A stretch of DNA of 64,000 nt from Salipiger profundus. Lineage in GTDB: Bacteria; Pseudomonadota; Alphaproteobacteria; Rhodobacterales; Rhodobacteraceae. The stretch is from positions 1,133,501 to 1,197,500 of the forward strand of contig NZ_CP014796.1 in NCBI RefSeq assembly GCF_001969385.1. Reading direction: 5' to 3'. Below are positions 8,998 through 17,886 of the stretch, one piece after another. The translations under genes and the position numbers were made by a program. Under the pieces are notes generated by a model, which saw nothing but the letters and a program-made list of their open reading frames with translations, was not told the DNA's origin and made no database searches. The stretch's first letter is position 1. Every line of letters begins with the position of its first letter.

Positions 8998-9606
8998 ATG
9001 GCACCGCGCGGAGACACATATTCCCATGTCATCGGCTGGCTGAAGATCCTGCTGCCGCTCGCGGCGCTCATCATGCTGTCGACGCTGTTCCTGCTGCCGC
9101 GCACCAGCGAGCCGGTGAACCGCCTGCCCTATATCGAGGGCGAGTCCGGGGGCGACGGCGCCCGCGAACAGATCGTCGCGCCCTATTTCGCCGGCACCAC
9201 TGCCGATGGCGACCGGCTGACGCTGACCGCCGAAAGTGCCGAACCGATCGAGGGCGCGCTCTCGCGGGTCAGGGCGCTCTCGCTCGACGCCTCCATGGAC
9301 CTGACCGATGGCAGCCGCATCGGCCTGCGCTCGGACACCGCCGTGGTCGACGACGACGACAAGTCCGCCGACCTTCAGGGCCGCGTGCATATCACCAGCT
9401 CGACCGGCTACGAGATCGACACCGAGCGGCTTCTCACCGCCCTCGACAGGATCGAGGCCGAGACGCTCGCCCCGGTCAGCGGCACCGGCCCGGCCGGGCG
9501 GTTCACCGCCGGCAAGCTCACCATCACGGCGAACGACGCCGGCGACGACGTGCAACTGCTTTTCACGGACGGCGTAAAGCTGGTATACGACCCGAAAGAT
9601 CCATGA
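8998..9606 (+). CDS. lptC: LPS export periplasmic protein LptC
   Basis: Bitopic inner-membrane protein that takes lipopolysaccharide from the LptB2FG extractor and passes it to LptA. The 202-residue sequence has one N-terminal membrane anchor (WLKILLPLAALIMLSTLFLL, residues 14-33) followed by a periplasmic beta-rich domain containing the LptC/DUF1239 pattern (APYFAGTTADGDRLTLTAES). It lies between rnd and lptA with almost no spacing, forming an rnd-lptC-lptA-lptB unit. Identity relies on topology, the conserved segment and gene order. Confidence 0.9.
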   Translation: MAPRGDTYSHVIGWLKILLPLAALIMLSTLFLLPRTSEPVNRLPYIEGESGGDGAREQIVAPYFAGTTADGDRLTLTAESAEPIEGALSRVRALSLDASMDLTDGSRIGLRSDTAVVDDDDKSADLQGRVHITSSTGYEIDTERLLTALDRIEAETLAPVSGTGPAGRFTAGKLTITANDAGDDVQLLFTDGVKLVYDPKDP

Positions 9607-9616
9607 AGGGTGCCTC

Positions 9617-10114
9617 ATGTTCCGTAGTCTGACCGCCGCCGTCCTCCTCACCCTGCTCTCCGGACCGGCGCTGGCGCAGGGGGCCCAGGTGGCCTTTGGC
9701 GGCATGCAGCAGGACACCAGCGCGCCGGTCGAGGTCACCGCCGACCAGCTGCAGGTGAACCAGTCCGACGGCACCGCGCTCTACACCGGCAACGTCGTCA
9801 TCGGCCAGGGCGAGATGCGGCTCGCGGCGCCGCGCGTCCTCATCGTCTACGCCGAGGGGCAGGACCGCATCGACCGGATGGAAGCGAGCGGCGGCGTCAC
9901 GCTGGTGAACGGCGACGAGGCCGCCGAGGCCGAGAACGCCGACTACAGCATCGACACCGGCACCGTCGTGATGACCGGCAACGTGCTTCTGACGCAGGGC
10001 GACAACGCCCTCACCTCCGAGCGCATGGTCGTCAACCTCGAGGACGGGACCGCCCAGATGGAGGGGCGCGTCCGCACCGTGATCAACCAGGGCTCCGGCG
10101 GCCAGGACCAGTAA
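9617..10114 (+). CDS. lptA: LPS transport periplasmic protein LptA
   Basis: Periplasmic bridge protein carrying lipopolysaccharide from LptC to the outer-membrane LptDE complex. It is 165 residues with a cleavable signal peptide (MFRSLTAAVLLTLLSGPALAQ). The OstA-like beta-jellyroll follows: VEVTADQLQVNQSDGTALYTGNVVIGQG, MEASGGVTLV and MTGNVLLTQGDNALT repeat the typical GNV pattern. It starts ten bases after lptC and 15 bases before lptB, so the three genes are co-transcribed. Confidence 0.93.
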   Translation: MFRSLTAAVLLTLLSGPALAQGAQVAFGGMQQDTSAPVEVTADQLQVNQSDGTALYTGNVVIGQGEMRLAAPRVLIVYAEGQDRIDRMEASGGVTLVNGDEAAEAENADYSIDTGTVVMTGNVLLTQGDNALTSERMVVNLEDGTAQMEGRVRTVINQGSGGQDQ

Positions 10115-10128
10115 GAGCAGGATCCCGG

Positions 10129-10887
10129 ATGACCCGCCCCGACCTGACCGTGACCGAAGGCGACAGCGGCCTGCGCGTGCGCCACCTGCGCAAGAGCTAC
10201 CGCAAGCGCGTGGTGATCCGCGACGTCACGCTCGATCTCGACCGCGGCGAAGTGGTCGCGCTTCTCGGTCCCAACGGCTCGGGCAAGACCACGACCTTCT
10301 ACGCGGTCGCGGGGCTCGTGAACCCCGAGGGCGGACAGGTCACCATCGACGGGCGCGACGCCACCTGGCTGCCGATGTATCGCCGCGCGCGCCTCGGGAT
10401 CGGCTACCTGCCGCAGGAGATGTCGATCTTCCGCGGCCTCTCGGTCGAGGACAACATCGCCTCGGTGCTCGACATCGCCGAGACCGACCGCCACCGTCGT
10501 CGTGAACGGCTCGAGGAGCTGCTGGGCGAGTTCTCGATCGAACACCTGCGCCGCGCGCCCGCGCTGGCGCTCTCGGGCGGCGAACGCCGTCGCGTCGAGA
10601 TCGCCCGCTGCCTTGCAGCGAATCCCCGCTACCTGCTGCTCGACGAACCCTTCGCCGGTGTCGACCCGATCAGCGTCGGCGACATCCGGCACCTTGTCGC
10701 CGACCTCAAGAAGCGCGGCATCGGCGTGCTCATCACCGATCACAACGTGCGCGAGACGCTCGAGATCGTCGACCGCGCCTACATCCTGCACGACGGCAAG
10801 GTGCTGATGTCCGGCACCCCCGCCGAGGTCGTGCAGAACGAAAACGTGCGCCGGGTTTACCTGGGCGAGAACTTCCGGATCGGGTGA
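10129..10887 (+). CDS. lptB: LPS export ABC transporter ATP-binding protein LptB
   Basis: Cytoplasmic ATPase powering extraction of lipopolysaccharide from the inner membrane with LptF and LptG, which are not in this window. The 252-residue ABC domain shows Walker A GPNGSGKTT, the LptB-type Q-loop GYLPQEMSIFRGL, signature ALSGGERRRVEIARCL, Walker B YLLLDEPFAGVDP and the switch His in ITDHNVRETL. In many alphaproteobacteria rpoN follows lptB; here it is absent and hpf follows after about 250 bases. Confidence 0.96.
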   Translation: MTRPDLTVTEGDSGLRVRHLRKSYRKRVVIRDVTLDLDRGEVVALLGPNGSGKTTTFYAVAGLVNPEGGQVTIDGRDATWLPMYRRARLGIGYLPQEMSIFRGLSVEDNIASVLDIAETDRHRRRERLEELLGEFSIEHLRRAPALALSGGERRRVEIARCLAANPRYLLLDEPFAGVDPISVGDIRHLVADLKKRGIGVLITDHNVRETLEIVDRAYILHDGKVLMSGTPAEVVQNENVRRVYLGENFRIG

Positions 10888-11141
10888 CACCGATGACGCG
10901 CGGCCTGCCCGCGTTTTCGATCCGGCGTTTGCGACAGATCATTGACAGAACCGCCGAGTCTCACGTCAAATAAGGACATGACGCAGCGCATCCATGCATG
11001 CCCGTTTTCAAGCGCCCCCGAGGAGAGGGAAGGACGGGCGTCAAGTGCATCTGCCTTGCGTCTCCCCTGATCCGCCACCACATCGAGCCTGCCGGCAAAC
11101 GGCAGCAGGGGTGACGGGTCCAAAGAAGAGAAGGAATGACC

Positions 11142-11705
11142 ATGCGCTACCAGATCACGGGAAAGCAGATCGATATCGGTGAAGCCCTCCAGACTCACGT
11201 CAAGACAGAGCTGGACGCGGTGATCGAGAAATACGCCTTCAGGCCGACCGATGCCCAGATCACCTTTTCCAAGAGCGCACACGAGTATATCTGCGAAGTA
11301 ACCGTGCACCTGTCCACAGGCCTGACCTCTTCGGCCAAGGACAAGGCGACCGAGATCTACAGCTCCTTCGATGGTTGCTCCGAAAAGGTCGACAAGCAGC
11401 TGCGCCGCTACAAGCGCCGCCTGAAAGACCATCACAAGGAACGCGCACAGCCCGTTGAACTCTTCGGAGCGTCCTCGTATATCCTCGCCGGCGAATCCGA
11501 GTCCCATGACAACGAGCCGGACTCGCTGCAGCCGATCATCGTCGCCGAGATGGAGACGAAAATCCCGTCCCTGACGGTGGGCGAAGCCGTGATGCAGATG
11601 GAACTGGCCGGGGCGCCCGTGCTGGTCTTCCGCAACGAGAAGAAGGATGGCGTGAACGTCGTGTATCGCCGCGACGATGGCAACATCGGCTGGATCGATC
11701 CGTAA
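11142..11705 (+). CDS. hpf: Ribosome hibernation-promoting factor, long form
   Basis: Binds the 30S decoding region and dimerises ribosomes into inactive 100S particles in stationary phase. At 187 residues it is the long type. The N-terminal RaiA/HPF beta-alpha domain is MRYQITGKQIDIGEALQTHV to about residue 100. A charged linker follows, then the C-terminal dimerisation domain (residues 128-187) with PSLTVGEAVMQMEL and VVYRRDDGNIGWIDP. The second ATG (11142) is preferred over 11136 because AAGGA sits six bases before it and directly abuts the first. Immediately upstream of ptsN, as in other alphaproteobacteria. Confidence 0.95.
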   Translation: MRYQITGKQIDIGEALQTHVKTELDAVIEKYAFRPTDAQITFSKSAHEYICEVTVHLSTGLTSSAKDKATEIYSSFDGCSEKVDKQLRRYKRRLKDHHKERAQPVELFGASSYILAGESESHDNEPDSLQPIIVAEMETKIPSLTVGEAVMQMELAGAPVLVFRNEKKDGVNVVYRRDDGNIGWIDP

Positions 11706-11759
11706 GAAGATCGTCGCCGCGACGGCCCGCGCCCTTGAGCAGACAGTGAAAGGCGGTCC

Positions 11760-12224
11760 ATGACCTTTCTGGAACTTCTGAAACCGCAAGCGGTCAAGGT
11801 CGTTGCGGCGGCAAGCAGCAAGAAGCGCCTGATGCATGACATCGCGGAACTGGCCGAAAGCGCACATGGGCTTCCGGCCGCCGCGGTGGTCGAGGCGCTG
11901 ATGGAACGCGAAAGCCTCGGACCGACCGGTGTCGGCCACGGGGTCGCGTTGCCGCATGCACGCATATCCGGCATCGACGAGGTCCGCGGGGTCTTCATCC
12001 TGCTGGAAAAGCCCGTCGAGTTCGAGTCGGTCGACCGCCAGCCGGTCGATGTGGTCCTCGCGCTCTTTGCGCCCGAGGACGCTGGCGTCGAACACCTCAA
12101 GGCACTGGCGCTGGTTTCGCGCACGCTGCGTGACGCAGCGCTCTGCAACAAGCTGCGCGCCAACCCCGACCCGGCGACACTGCACACCATCCTGACGGCC
12201 GACCGCTCCTCGCAAGCGGCCTGA
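11760..12224 (+). CDS. ptsN: PTS IIA-like nitrogen-regulatory protein PtsN
   Basis: EIIA-Ntr of the nitrogen phosphotransferase system, receiving phosphate from NPr and acting as a regulator rather than in sugar uptake. The 154-residue protein has the phosphorylated His in GVGHGVALPHARI (His near residue 66) and the family segment VFILLEKPVEFESVDRQPVDVV. It follows hpf by 54 bases and is closed by a hairpin terminator. The usual alphaproteobacterial neighbour rpoN is missing from this locus. Confidence 0.95.
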   Translation: MTFLELLKPQAVKVVAAASSKKRLMHDIAELAESAHGLPAAAVVEALMERESLGPTGVGHGVALPHARISGIDEVRGVFILLEKPVEFESVDRQPVDVVLALFAPEDAGVEHLKALALVSRTLRDAALCNKLRANPDPATLHTILTADRSSQAA

Positions 12225-12239
12225 CCCCCGGACCACGAA

Positions 12240-12262
12240 AAGCGGACCGCCTCGGTCCGCTT
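12240..12262 (+). terminator. Hairpin after ptsN
   Basis: Perfect 10-bp stem AAGCGGACCG / CGGTCCGCTT with a 3-base loop, 16 bases after the ptsN stop; the following tract TGTCC is poor in T, so termination may be partial. Confidence 0.55.
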
Positions 12263-12310
12263 GTCCACGTCGCGCGCAGTCCTCGCCGGCACTGCGCGGC
12301 GCCCGGTCCT

Positions 12311-12380
12311 TCTTCTCTTTCCAAATACCCTCGGGGGTGAATTGGCGCAGCGCGCCAAGAGGGGGCAGCGCCCCCTGCTC
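12311..12380. repeat. Intergenic repeat with AAATACCCTCGGGGGTG core and hairpins
   Basis: Lies between convergent ptsN and the sulfotransferase gene. The core CCAAATACCCTCGGGGGTGA is followed by two small hairpins, TTGGCGC-AGC-GCGCCAA and GGGGGC-AGC-GCCCCC. Related cores occur at 37119, 55167 and 59051, always just after a gene. I recognise this as a dispersed intergenic family of Rhodobacterales genomes; its function is not established. Confidence 0.7.
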
Positions 12381-12453
12381 CGGCCGTCCAGTCAGCCGAT
12401 GCCCATGTTTCGAAGCGCCGCCGCCGCAGGGTGGGTTTTCACCCCACCTCCCC

Positions 12454-13884
12454 TCACATCCAGTCGTCGAAGCCGAACATGACGTAGTCGCGCTGGTAGG
12501 CCTCGCGCGCCAGGCGCTCCAGTTCGTCGTCATAGATCTGCGCAAGCCCGAAGGGCGCGCGCACCGGCACATGCACCGGGTCGGGCGGCGCGTCGTGGCC
12601 GACCTGCACCGCCAGCGCCGGCAGGTAGCTCGCCATCTCGTCCTCGCGCACGATCATGTCGGGCAGCGTCAGCTCCGACATGCCCTGGATCACCTGCGCC
12701 TGGCTCGCCCAGTGCCCGTCGATGCGCACCGCAGTCTGGCCCGACAGGTTTGCCCGGAGAAACCCGAGGAACGCCGTGAAAGCCTCCCGGTGCGCCTCGA
12801 GCGTGTAATCCGCGCCGGGCTCGCCCTCGGGGATGGGCAGATTGTGCGCCCGGCGCAGGGTGTTTCGGATGCCGCGGTAGCTGCCCGGCCCGGTGGTCAG
12901 GATCCGGTTGCAGAAGGCATCGTGCGCCCGCGCGAGCGGATGCCGCAGCACGGTGAAGCTGCGGTGCCCCGGGCGCGCACGCTTCCACTGGCGCAGGCTC
13001 TTCTGGCTGAAATCCCGCAGCAGCGCGTCGTCCTCCACGCCGTCGAGCGCCCGCAGCCAGTCGAGCACCGCCGCTTCCGGCCCCGAGCGGATCGGCATGT
13101 AGAGCAACGGAGTCTTTGCCGCCGCCACGTAGCCCGGCACCGCCGGCCCGCGGCGTGGCTCGAAGGTCGGCGTGCGGCCCAGGTTGAAGCGATCGAGCCG
13201 GGCCAGCGCCCGCTCCATCTCCTCGAAATTCGCCACCTTCTCCGAGACCGGTTCGGGATTCTGACGCTTCAGCGCGGTGTTGAGGCTGTCGAGCTGCGAC
13301 CGCGCGCCGAGCCAGCGGGCCAGCCCGTTCATCACCTGCACGTCCTGCAGGTCTTCGTAGGCCACGTAGAAGGCCGTCTGCCCGCTCACCTGCAAGGCGT
13401 TCATCAGCGTCACCTGGAAGTCTTGCAACGCCCCCAGATGCGCCTCGAATTCACGGGCGTCGAAGCGCACCCGGGCGTCCTTGCGCTTCCTGACGTTGGT
13501 GAGCTTCCACTGTCCCGTGGCCTGGGCGATCTTCCAGCTCACGTAGCTGTCGACCGGGTTTCGGGTCAGGATGATCTTGGCACAGCGCGGATCCTCGAGG
13601 ACCGCGGGCAGGATGCGGGCGTCGTGATCGTGGAAGAACCGGAACCCGCCGATCCCGTCGGGCATGGCCTGCCGGATGCGGGCGAGCAGCCGCTCGGGAT
13701 CGCGGTCCCGCTCGTCCTGCGTGATGCCCAGCACCTCTTCCGAATTCGGGTAGCCGATGAAATGCGGATTGAAGACCTCGCCGAGGCAGGTCAGCCCGTC
13801 GAAGGCATTGATGTTGGCCTCCAGGAAATTCGACCCGGTGCGCATCTCGGCAAAGACGACGAAGCAATCGAAGCGGTCGGACAT
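12454..13884 (-). CDS. NodH-like sulfotransferase with a second C-terminal sulfotransferase-like half
   Basis: PAPS-dependent sulfotransferase candidate, 476 residues, about twice the usual length. The N-terminal half has the 5'-phosphosulfate-binding region FAEMRTGSNFLEANINAF near residue 11 and a 3'-phosphate motif ILTRNPVDSYVSWK near residue 105. The C-terminal half repeats the pattern weakly (TPLLYMPIRSG, FTVLRHPLARAHDAF) and ends in YVMFGFDDWM, typical of sulfotransferase family 2. It may transfer sulfate to a surface glycan or glycolipid; the acceptor is unknown. Last gene of the minus-strand galU-galE-glycosyltransferase series, eight bases after the GT14 gene. Confidence 0.8.
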   Translation of the reverse strand: MSDRFDCFVVFAEMRTGSNFLEANINAFDGLTCLGEVFNPHFIGYPNSEEVLGITQDERDRDPERLLARIRQAMPDGIGGFRFFHDHDARILPAVLEDPRCAKIILTRNPVDSYVSWKIAQATGQWKLTNVRKRKDARVRFDAREFEAHLGALQDFQVTLMNALQVSGQTAFYVAYEDLQDVQVMNGLARWLGARSQLDSLNTALKRQNPEPVSEKVANFEEMERALARLDRFNLGRTPTFEPRRGPAVPGYVAAAKTPLLYMPIRSGPEAAVLDWLRALDGVEDDALLRDFSQKSLRQWKRARPGHRSFTVLRHPLARAHDAFCNRILTTGPGSYRGIRNTLRRAHNLPIPEGEPGADYTLEAHREAFTAFLGFLRANLSGQTAVRIDGHWASQAQVIQGMSELTLPDMIVREDEMASYLPALAVQVGHDAPPDPVHVPVRAPFGLAQIYDDELERLAREAYQRDYVMFGFDDWM

Positions 13885-13892
13885 GAACGGCC

Positions 13893-15593
13893 TTACTTAT
13901 TCACGACATAGGGTCTGCGGCGGCGCGGCCGGGCGCTCCGCGCGGCGGGCTCGACGGGGAAATCCCCCATGAGATACGGATGCATCCCCTGGTTCTTGAG
14001 GTTCTGCAGGAACCGGCCGAAGCCGGCGAGCTCCTCCATCACCGGCGCCTCGGCGAGCCGGTGCGAGGATGACTGCCCGATCTCGTCGATCACCAGCTGC
14101 AGGGGCTCCATCGGGGCCTCTATGAACTCGGCCATGGTCCAGATACGGATGCGCGCCTTGGCATCGGGCGAGCGCATCTGGTCGAGCATCCTGCTCTCGA
14201 TCTTCTGCAGCGCGGCCGCCTCGGCGCGCAGGTCGGCAAAGGTCGCGTTGGACTTGAACAGCGGCACCGCCCAGGCCCCCGAGATCACGCTGACCTGCGC
14301 GTTCGGATCGCGGCTGATGTGCCAGATGATCCCCGGCGTGTCATGGGGGCCATGCTGAAAGCACTGCCGCTCGCCGCGGGTGTTCCACAGAAGGTTCGTC
14401 AGGAACGCCTTCGGGTTGGCGTCGCGCAGCTTCGCGTTGTCCGGCAGCGCCCCGTTGATCACCGTCTGCCCGCCGGCGAACTCGGCACGCTCCGGCGCGT
14501 AGAGATGGCCATGCACCTGCGCCCCGGTCGCCCGACCGAGCCACCCCTCGAAGTCCTTGAAGAGCTCGGAGAACCCCTGGAAGACCGAGTATTTCCCGGC
14601 GGTCACGCCGTTCTCCCAACCAAGGTTGGGATAGCGCGACTGCATGTAGAGGCCCGGTCGTCCGCGTGTCCGGCGGTCGACGGCGCGGGCGAAGATCCGG
14701 TCGATCTTGCCGGGGTTGGGCTCCTGCCGGTTCTGCTCGGCCTCGGCGTCGGTCAGGAAGGCGCGGTAGAGCCGGTCGGCATACGGCCAGATCTTGCGCG
14801 CCACGAAACAGTCCGAGCGCCGGAGAAGCTGCAGGTGATCGTCGTAGAAGATGTGCGGCTTGCCCTGGAAATCGAACTTGGACAGCGTCAGAGAGCGGCT
14901 CTCGATGTTGGTCGAGTAGAGCCGCGCGAGGGTCTGGAAATAGCTCTCGTCGGGAATCCAGACCCGGCGGAAGTAGCGGTCGAACCGGCGTCGCTGCGGG
15001 TCCTGCAGGATCGCGGTCAGCGTCTGGCGGGTCAGGCACCACCACTGGCTGCCCATGTGCGGCACGATCCCGCGCGGCATGCGCCTGCGGAAGCCGATGC
15101 TGCGCTGGACCTCGACGAAGCGGTCGAAGAAGAAGCGGCTCTTGCGCCAGGAGAACGGGAACAGCAGCGTGAAGCGTTCCTCGTCGAGCCCGCCGACGGT
15201 CCATGGCACATCGGCCGTGGTGGCGCTTTCGATGAAGTCGGTGCCCGGCCGGGCGTCGAGGTAGCCGACCAGTTCCTCGACCGGGCGCAACGGCAGGCAG
15301 GAGCCCGATGTGAGGTAGACGTGGCGCACCTTCTCGAAGCGGGCCAGCATCAGCTCGGCCGCATCCTGACTTGCCGCCACGAGCCCCCAGGTCCCCCATT
15401 CGCAGCGGTGGCGTTTCGAGAACAGCACCTCCGGATCGTCCGCGAGGGACGCGACGAAGGCGTCGTAGGTCTTTTGCGGGACGTTGCTGTCGACGTGGAT
15501 GACCACCGGGCAGCCGGCCCGCCGCCAGTGACGCGCCACCTGCTCGGCCCGGTCCAGCGCGGTGTGCACCAGCATGAGGATGCCGACGCTCAT
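13893..15593 (-). CDS. GT14-family beta-1,6-N-acetylglucosaminyltransferase-like protein with C-terminal extension
   Basis: A 566-residue glycosyltransferase. The N-terminal about 290 residues resemble Core-2/I-branching GT14 enzymes: GILMLVHTALDRAEQVARH, CEWGTWGLVAAS, YLTSGSCLPLRPVEEL, SQWWCLTRQT and IPDESYFQTL. The remaining about 270 residues match the extension (DUF5927-type) seen in Rhodobacterales members and have no known activity. It would add a GlcNAc-like branch to a surface polymer. The start ATG overlaps the stop of the upstream GT2 gene as ATGA, which fixes the start and implies coupled translation. Confidence 0.85.
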   Translation of the reverse strand: MSVGILMLVHTALDRAEQVARHWRRAGCPVVIHVDSNVPQKTYDAFVASLADDPEVLFSKRHRCEWGTWGLVAASQDAAELMLARFEKVRHVYLTSGSCLPLRPVEELVGYLDARPGTDFIESATTADVPWTVGGLDEERFTLLFPFSWRKSRFFFDRFVEVQRSIGFRRRMPRGIVPHMGSQWWCLTRQTLTAILQDPQRRRFDRYFRRVWIPDESYFQTLARLYSTNIESRSLTLSKFDFQGKPHIFYDDHLQLLRRSDCFVARKIWPYADRLYRAFLTDAEAEQNRQEPNPGKIDRIFARAVDRRTRGRPGLYMQSRYPNLGWENGVTAGKYSVFQGFSELFKDFEGWLGRATGAQVHGHLYAPERAEFAGGQTVINGALPDNAKLRDANPKAFLTNLLWNTRGERQCFQHGPHDTPGIIWHISRDPNAQVSVISGAWAVPLFKSNATFADLRAEAAALQKIESRMLDQMRSPDAKARIRIWTMAEFIEAPMEPLQLVIDEIGQSSSHRLAEAPVMEELAGFGRFLQNLKNQGMHPYLMGDFPVEPAARSARPRRRRPYVVNK

Positions 15594-16600
15594 GCCCAGT
15601 TGCCCTTGGACATGAGGCCGAGGATCTCGAGCTGACGCCAGTTGATGTATTTCTCGGACCACTTGCACCAGAGATCCGGGTTGTCCCGGATCTTGTCGGC
15701 ATAGGCGAGATACTCGGTCGACCCCGCGTAGTGCTCCCTGCGGGCGAGCTCCTCCTCGGCCTTGGCGCCGAAGGTGTCGAGGAACTTGGTGTGCAGCAGC
15801 AGGCCGCTGGCCTTTTCGCCGCCCCATTCGTCGTAGACGAGGTTCAGCCCGCGCGGCAGCAGCATGTGGGTCGAGCTGACGTAGGTGTAGCGCCGGTCCC
15901 ATTTCACCAGCGGCACCTTGTTCAGCGCCGGGGCGCGTTCGGGCCTGTCCGCAAAGAACACGCGCGCCCGCGGCCCGCCCTGGATCCAGAGGTTGCCGAA
16001 ACGGCGGTTGCGGCTCGTGCGGTAGTTGCCGGCATCGAACCACGAGGCGATCTCGAGCGGGTTCTGCCCGGCCCGGTAGGGCTGCGCGTCGATCCGGCCC
16101 TTGGGATACATGTCGAGCAGCATCGCCGAGAAGCTCTTGATCGACGACGCATCCAGCCAGTCGGTCAGCGCCCGCAGCGGGCGCGTGTCGCAGAACGGGT
16201 AGAGGAAGAACTCATCGGGATCGAGGGTCAGCGCCCAGTGGCCATGGGCATGCTTGCGCAGCAGGTGGTTGATCCAGTCCATCCCGAAGCGCGACCGCTT
16301 GTAGCTGCCCTGCGTCGACCAGACCGAGACGTCCTCCTGCCGGGACAGGTAGTCGAGCGAGCCGTCGGTGCTGCCGTTGTCGACGAAGAAGAAGTGGTTC
16401 ACCCCCATGTCCCGGTAGTATTTCAGGAAATACGGCAGGCGGATCGCCTCGTTCCGCTGGGTGCAGAAGACGAACAGGTCGGAGGGGCGGATGCGGTCGG
16501 TGCGGTCCGAGACCGGCTTCAGCTCGCGCGACTTGCGCAGGGCGCGGACGCGCCAGCGCTTGCGCTGAAGCCTCAGCCTGTATGACTGCCATGCACCCAA
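15590..16600 (-). CDS. Glycosyltransferase family 2 protein (Glyco_tranf_2_4 type)
   Basis: A 336-residue GT-A fold transferase. After a basic N-terminus it shows LFVFCTQRNEAIRLPYFLKYYRDMG, then the sugar-nucleotide region FFFVDNGSTDGSLDYL, and the metal-binding DxD-like motif TLDPDEFFLYPF. The family moves sugars onto cell-surface glycans; acceptor and sugar are unknown. No membrane segment is seen. It overlaps the following GT14 gene by four bases and lies 51 bases after the frameshifted GT1 gene, inside the glycan operon. Confidence 0.85.
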   Translation of the reverse strand: MGAWQSYRLRLQRKRWRVRALRKSRELKPVSDRTDRIRPSDLFVFCTQRNEAIRLPYFLKYYRDMGVNHFFFVDNGSTDGSLDYLSRQEDVSVWSTQGSYKRSRFGMDWINHLLRKHAHGHWALTLDPDEFFLYPFCDTRPLRALTDWLDASSIKSFSAMLLDMYPKGRIDAQPYRAGQNPLEIASWFDAGNYRTSRNRRFGNLWIQGGPRARVFFADRPERAPALNKVPLVKWDRRYTYVSSTHMLLPRGLNLVYDEWGGEKASGLLLHTKFLDTFGAKAEEELARREHYAGSTEYLAYADKIRDNPDLWCKWSEKYINWRQLEILGLMSKGNWA

Positions 16601-16651
16601 ACTCTACCCTTCGTGCGGACCGGAAGCGCGGCCCGGGCTCCGTGGCGGCTA

Positions 16652-17886
16652 TCAGATCAGGGTTAATACGGTCTTGAAATGCATGCCCCAGCCCGGCGGG
16701 CACCACCCCTCCGCGCCGCTGCGCTCCCTGCCCGGATCAGCCCGACGCTCCTCGGCCATCCTTGTTATGTGACGGCGCCAAAGATAGCCGTCAGTTACCT
16801 GTGCGTAAACGGGAATATCTCCCAGCACCTCGCGCAGCACCGGCAGGTCGGCGGACAGCACCGGCACCCCCAGAGCCGCGGCCTCCATCGGCGGCAGGCC
16901 GTAGCCCTCGGCAAGGCTGGGGAACAGCAGCCCGGCACTGTCGCGCAGCAGGGCGGCGACCTGACCGTCGTCCAGCCCCGGCAGTTCGTGCACCCGGGCG
17001 ATGCCCCGGTCGAGCCGGGCGAAGACCTCGGCGTTCCTCCAGCCCCGCGCCCCGCAGACGAGCAGCTCGGCATCGGGCGCGTCCCGCTCCCAGATGTCGA
17101 GCAGCAGCGCGTGGTTCTTGCGCGGCTCGATGGTGCCCAGCACGACGAAAAACGCCCTGCCGGTCCACGGGCCCCGCGGCGCGTCCCCCGGAGGCGACGG
17201 CTCGACGCCCAGATGCGCGACCACCGTGCGGGGCGCGTCGCCCTGCGGCGCTGCTTCCCCCACCGGTCGCATCCCGCCATGTGCCTGCGGAAATCGGCCT
17301 CGGTCTGGTGCGAATTGCAGATCACGAGATCGGCATGGCGCCCCACCCGGTCAAGGAAGGCACTGAACCGCGCGGTGACTCCCTCGCGCGTGTAATCGGG
17401 GTAGTCGAGCGGAATGGTGTCGTGCAGCAGCACCGCGATCCGGCTGGCGGGGCGGGCGCGCACCGCGCGCACCACCCGCTCGGTCAGGTTGGTGTGGCCG
17501 GTGTTCAGGTAATGCGTCCACGCGGGAAGGTGCCGTTCCAGCATGCGGGTCAGCCCCCGGGGCAGACAGCGCGCCACGGCCAATCGGCGGACCGCCGTCT
17601 CGGCCTCCGCGCGCCCCGGCGGCAGGCGCCGGAGCCGCGACAGCAGGTCCGGCGCGGGCCAATCGCCCGCCGTGAACTGTCGCTTCAGCGCCGCGCAACC
17701 CTCGGGGTCCAGCAGAAGGTAGCCCATCGAGCTGCGCACCAGCCCCCAAAGGGGACCCGCGTCGAGCAGATGCACGAGATAGGCATATTCGACCCGGTCG
17801 ATACCGGTGAAGGCGCGGCCGGCCCGCGAGACCAGCCGCGTGAGATCGAGGAGGCGCGTTGGCGCCTCAGCCCTCGTAGTGCCCAT
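16652..17886 (-). pseudogene. Glycosyltransferase family 1 gene disrupted by a one-base frameshift
   Basis: The N-terminal half of a GT1 glycosyltransferase (MGTTRAEAPTRLLDLTRLV to SHQTEADFRRHMAGCDRWG) is in one frame. The nucleotide-sugar-binding half (GRAFFVVLGTIEPRKNHALL, FPSLAEGYGLPPMEA, FKTVLTLI at the end) is in another. Adding a single C to the five-C run at 17257-17261 joins them smoothly as RWGEAAPQGDAPRTVV and gives one frame of 411 codons. This could be a real null mutation, slippage or a sequencing error. The gene start overlaps the end of galE by 20 bases. Family assignment from the EPRKNH and EGYGLP motifs is firm. Confidence 0.85.

Noticed and set aside
12337..13911. Long plus-strand frame opposite the sulfotransferase gene
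   Set aside because: Arg/His/Leu-rich translation with no domain, typical of a shadow in G+C-rich DNA; the opposite strand carries clear sulfotransferase motifs.
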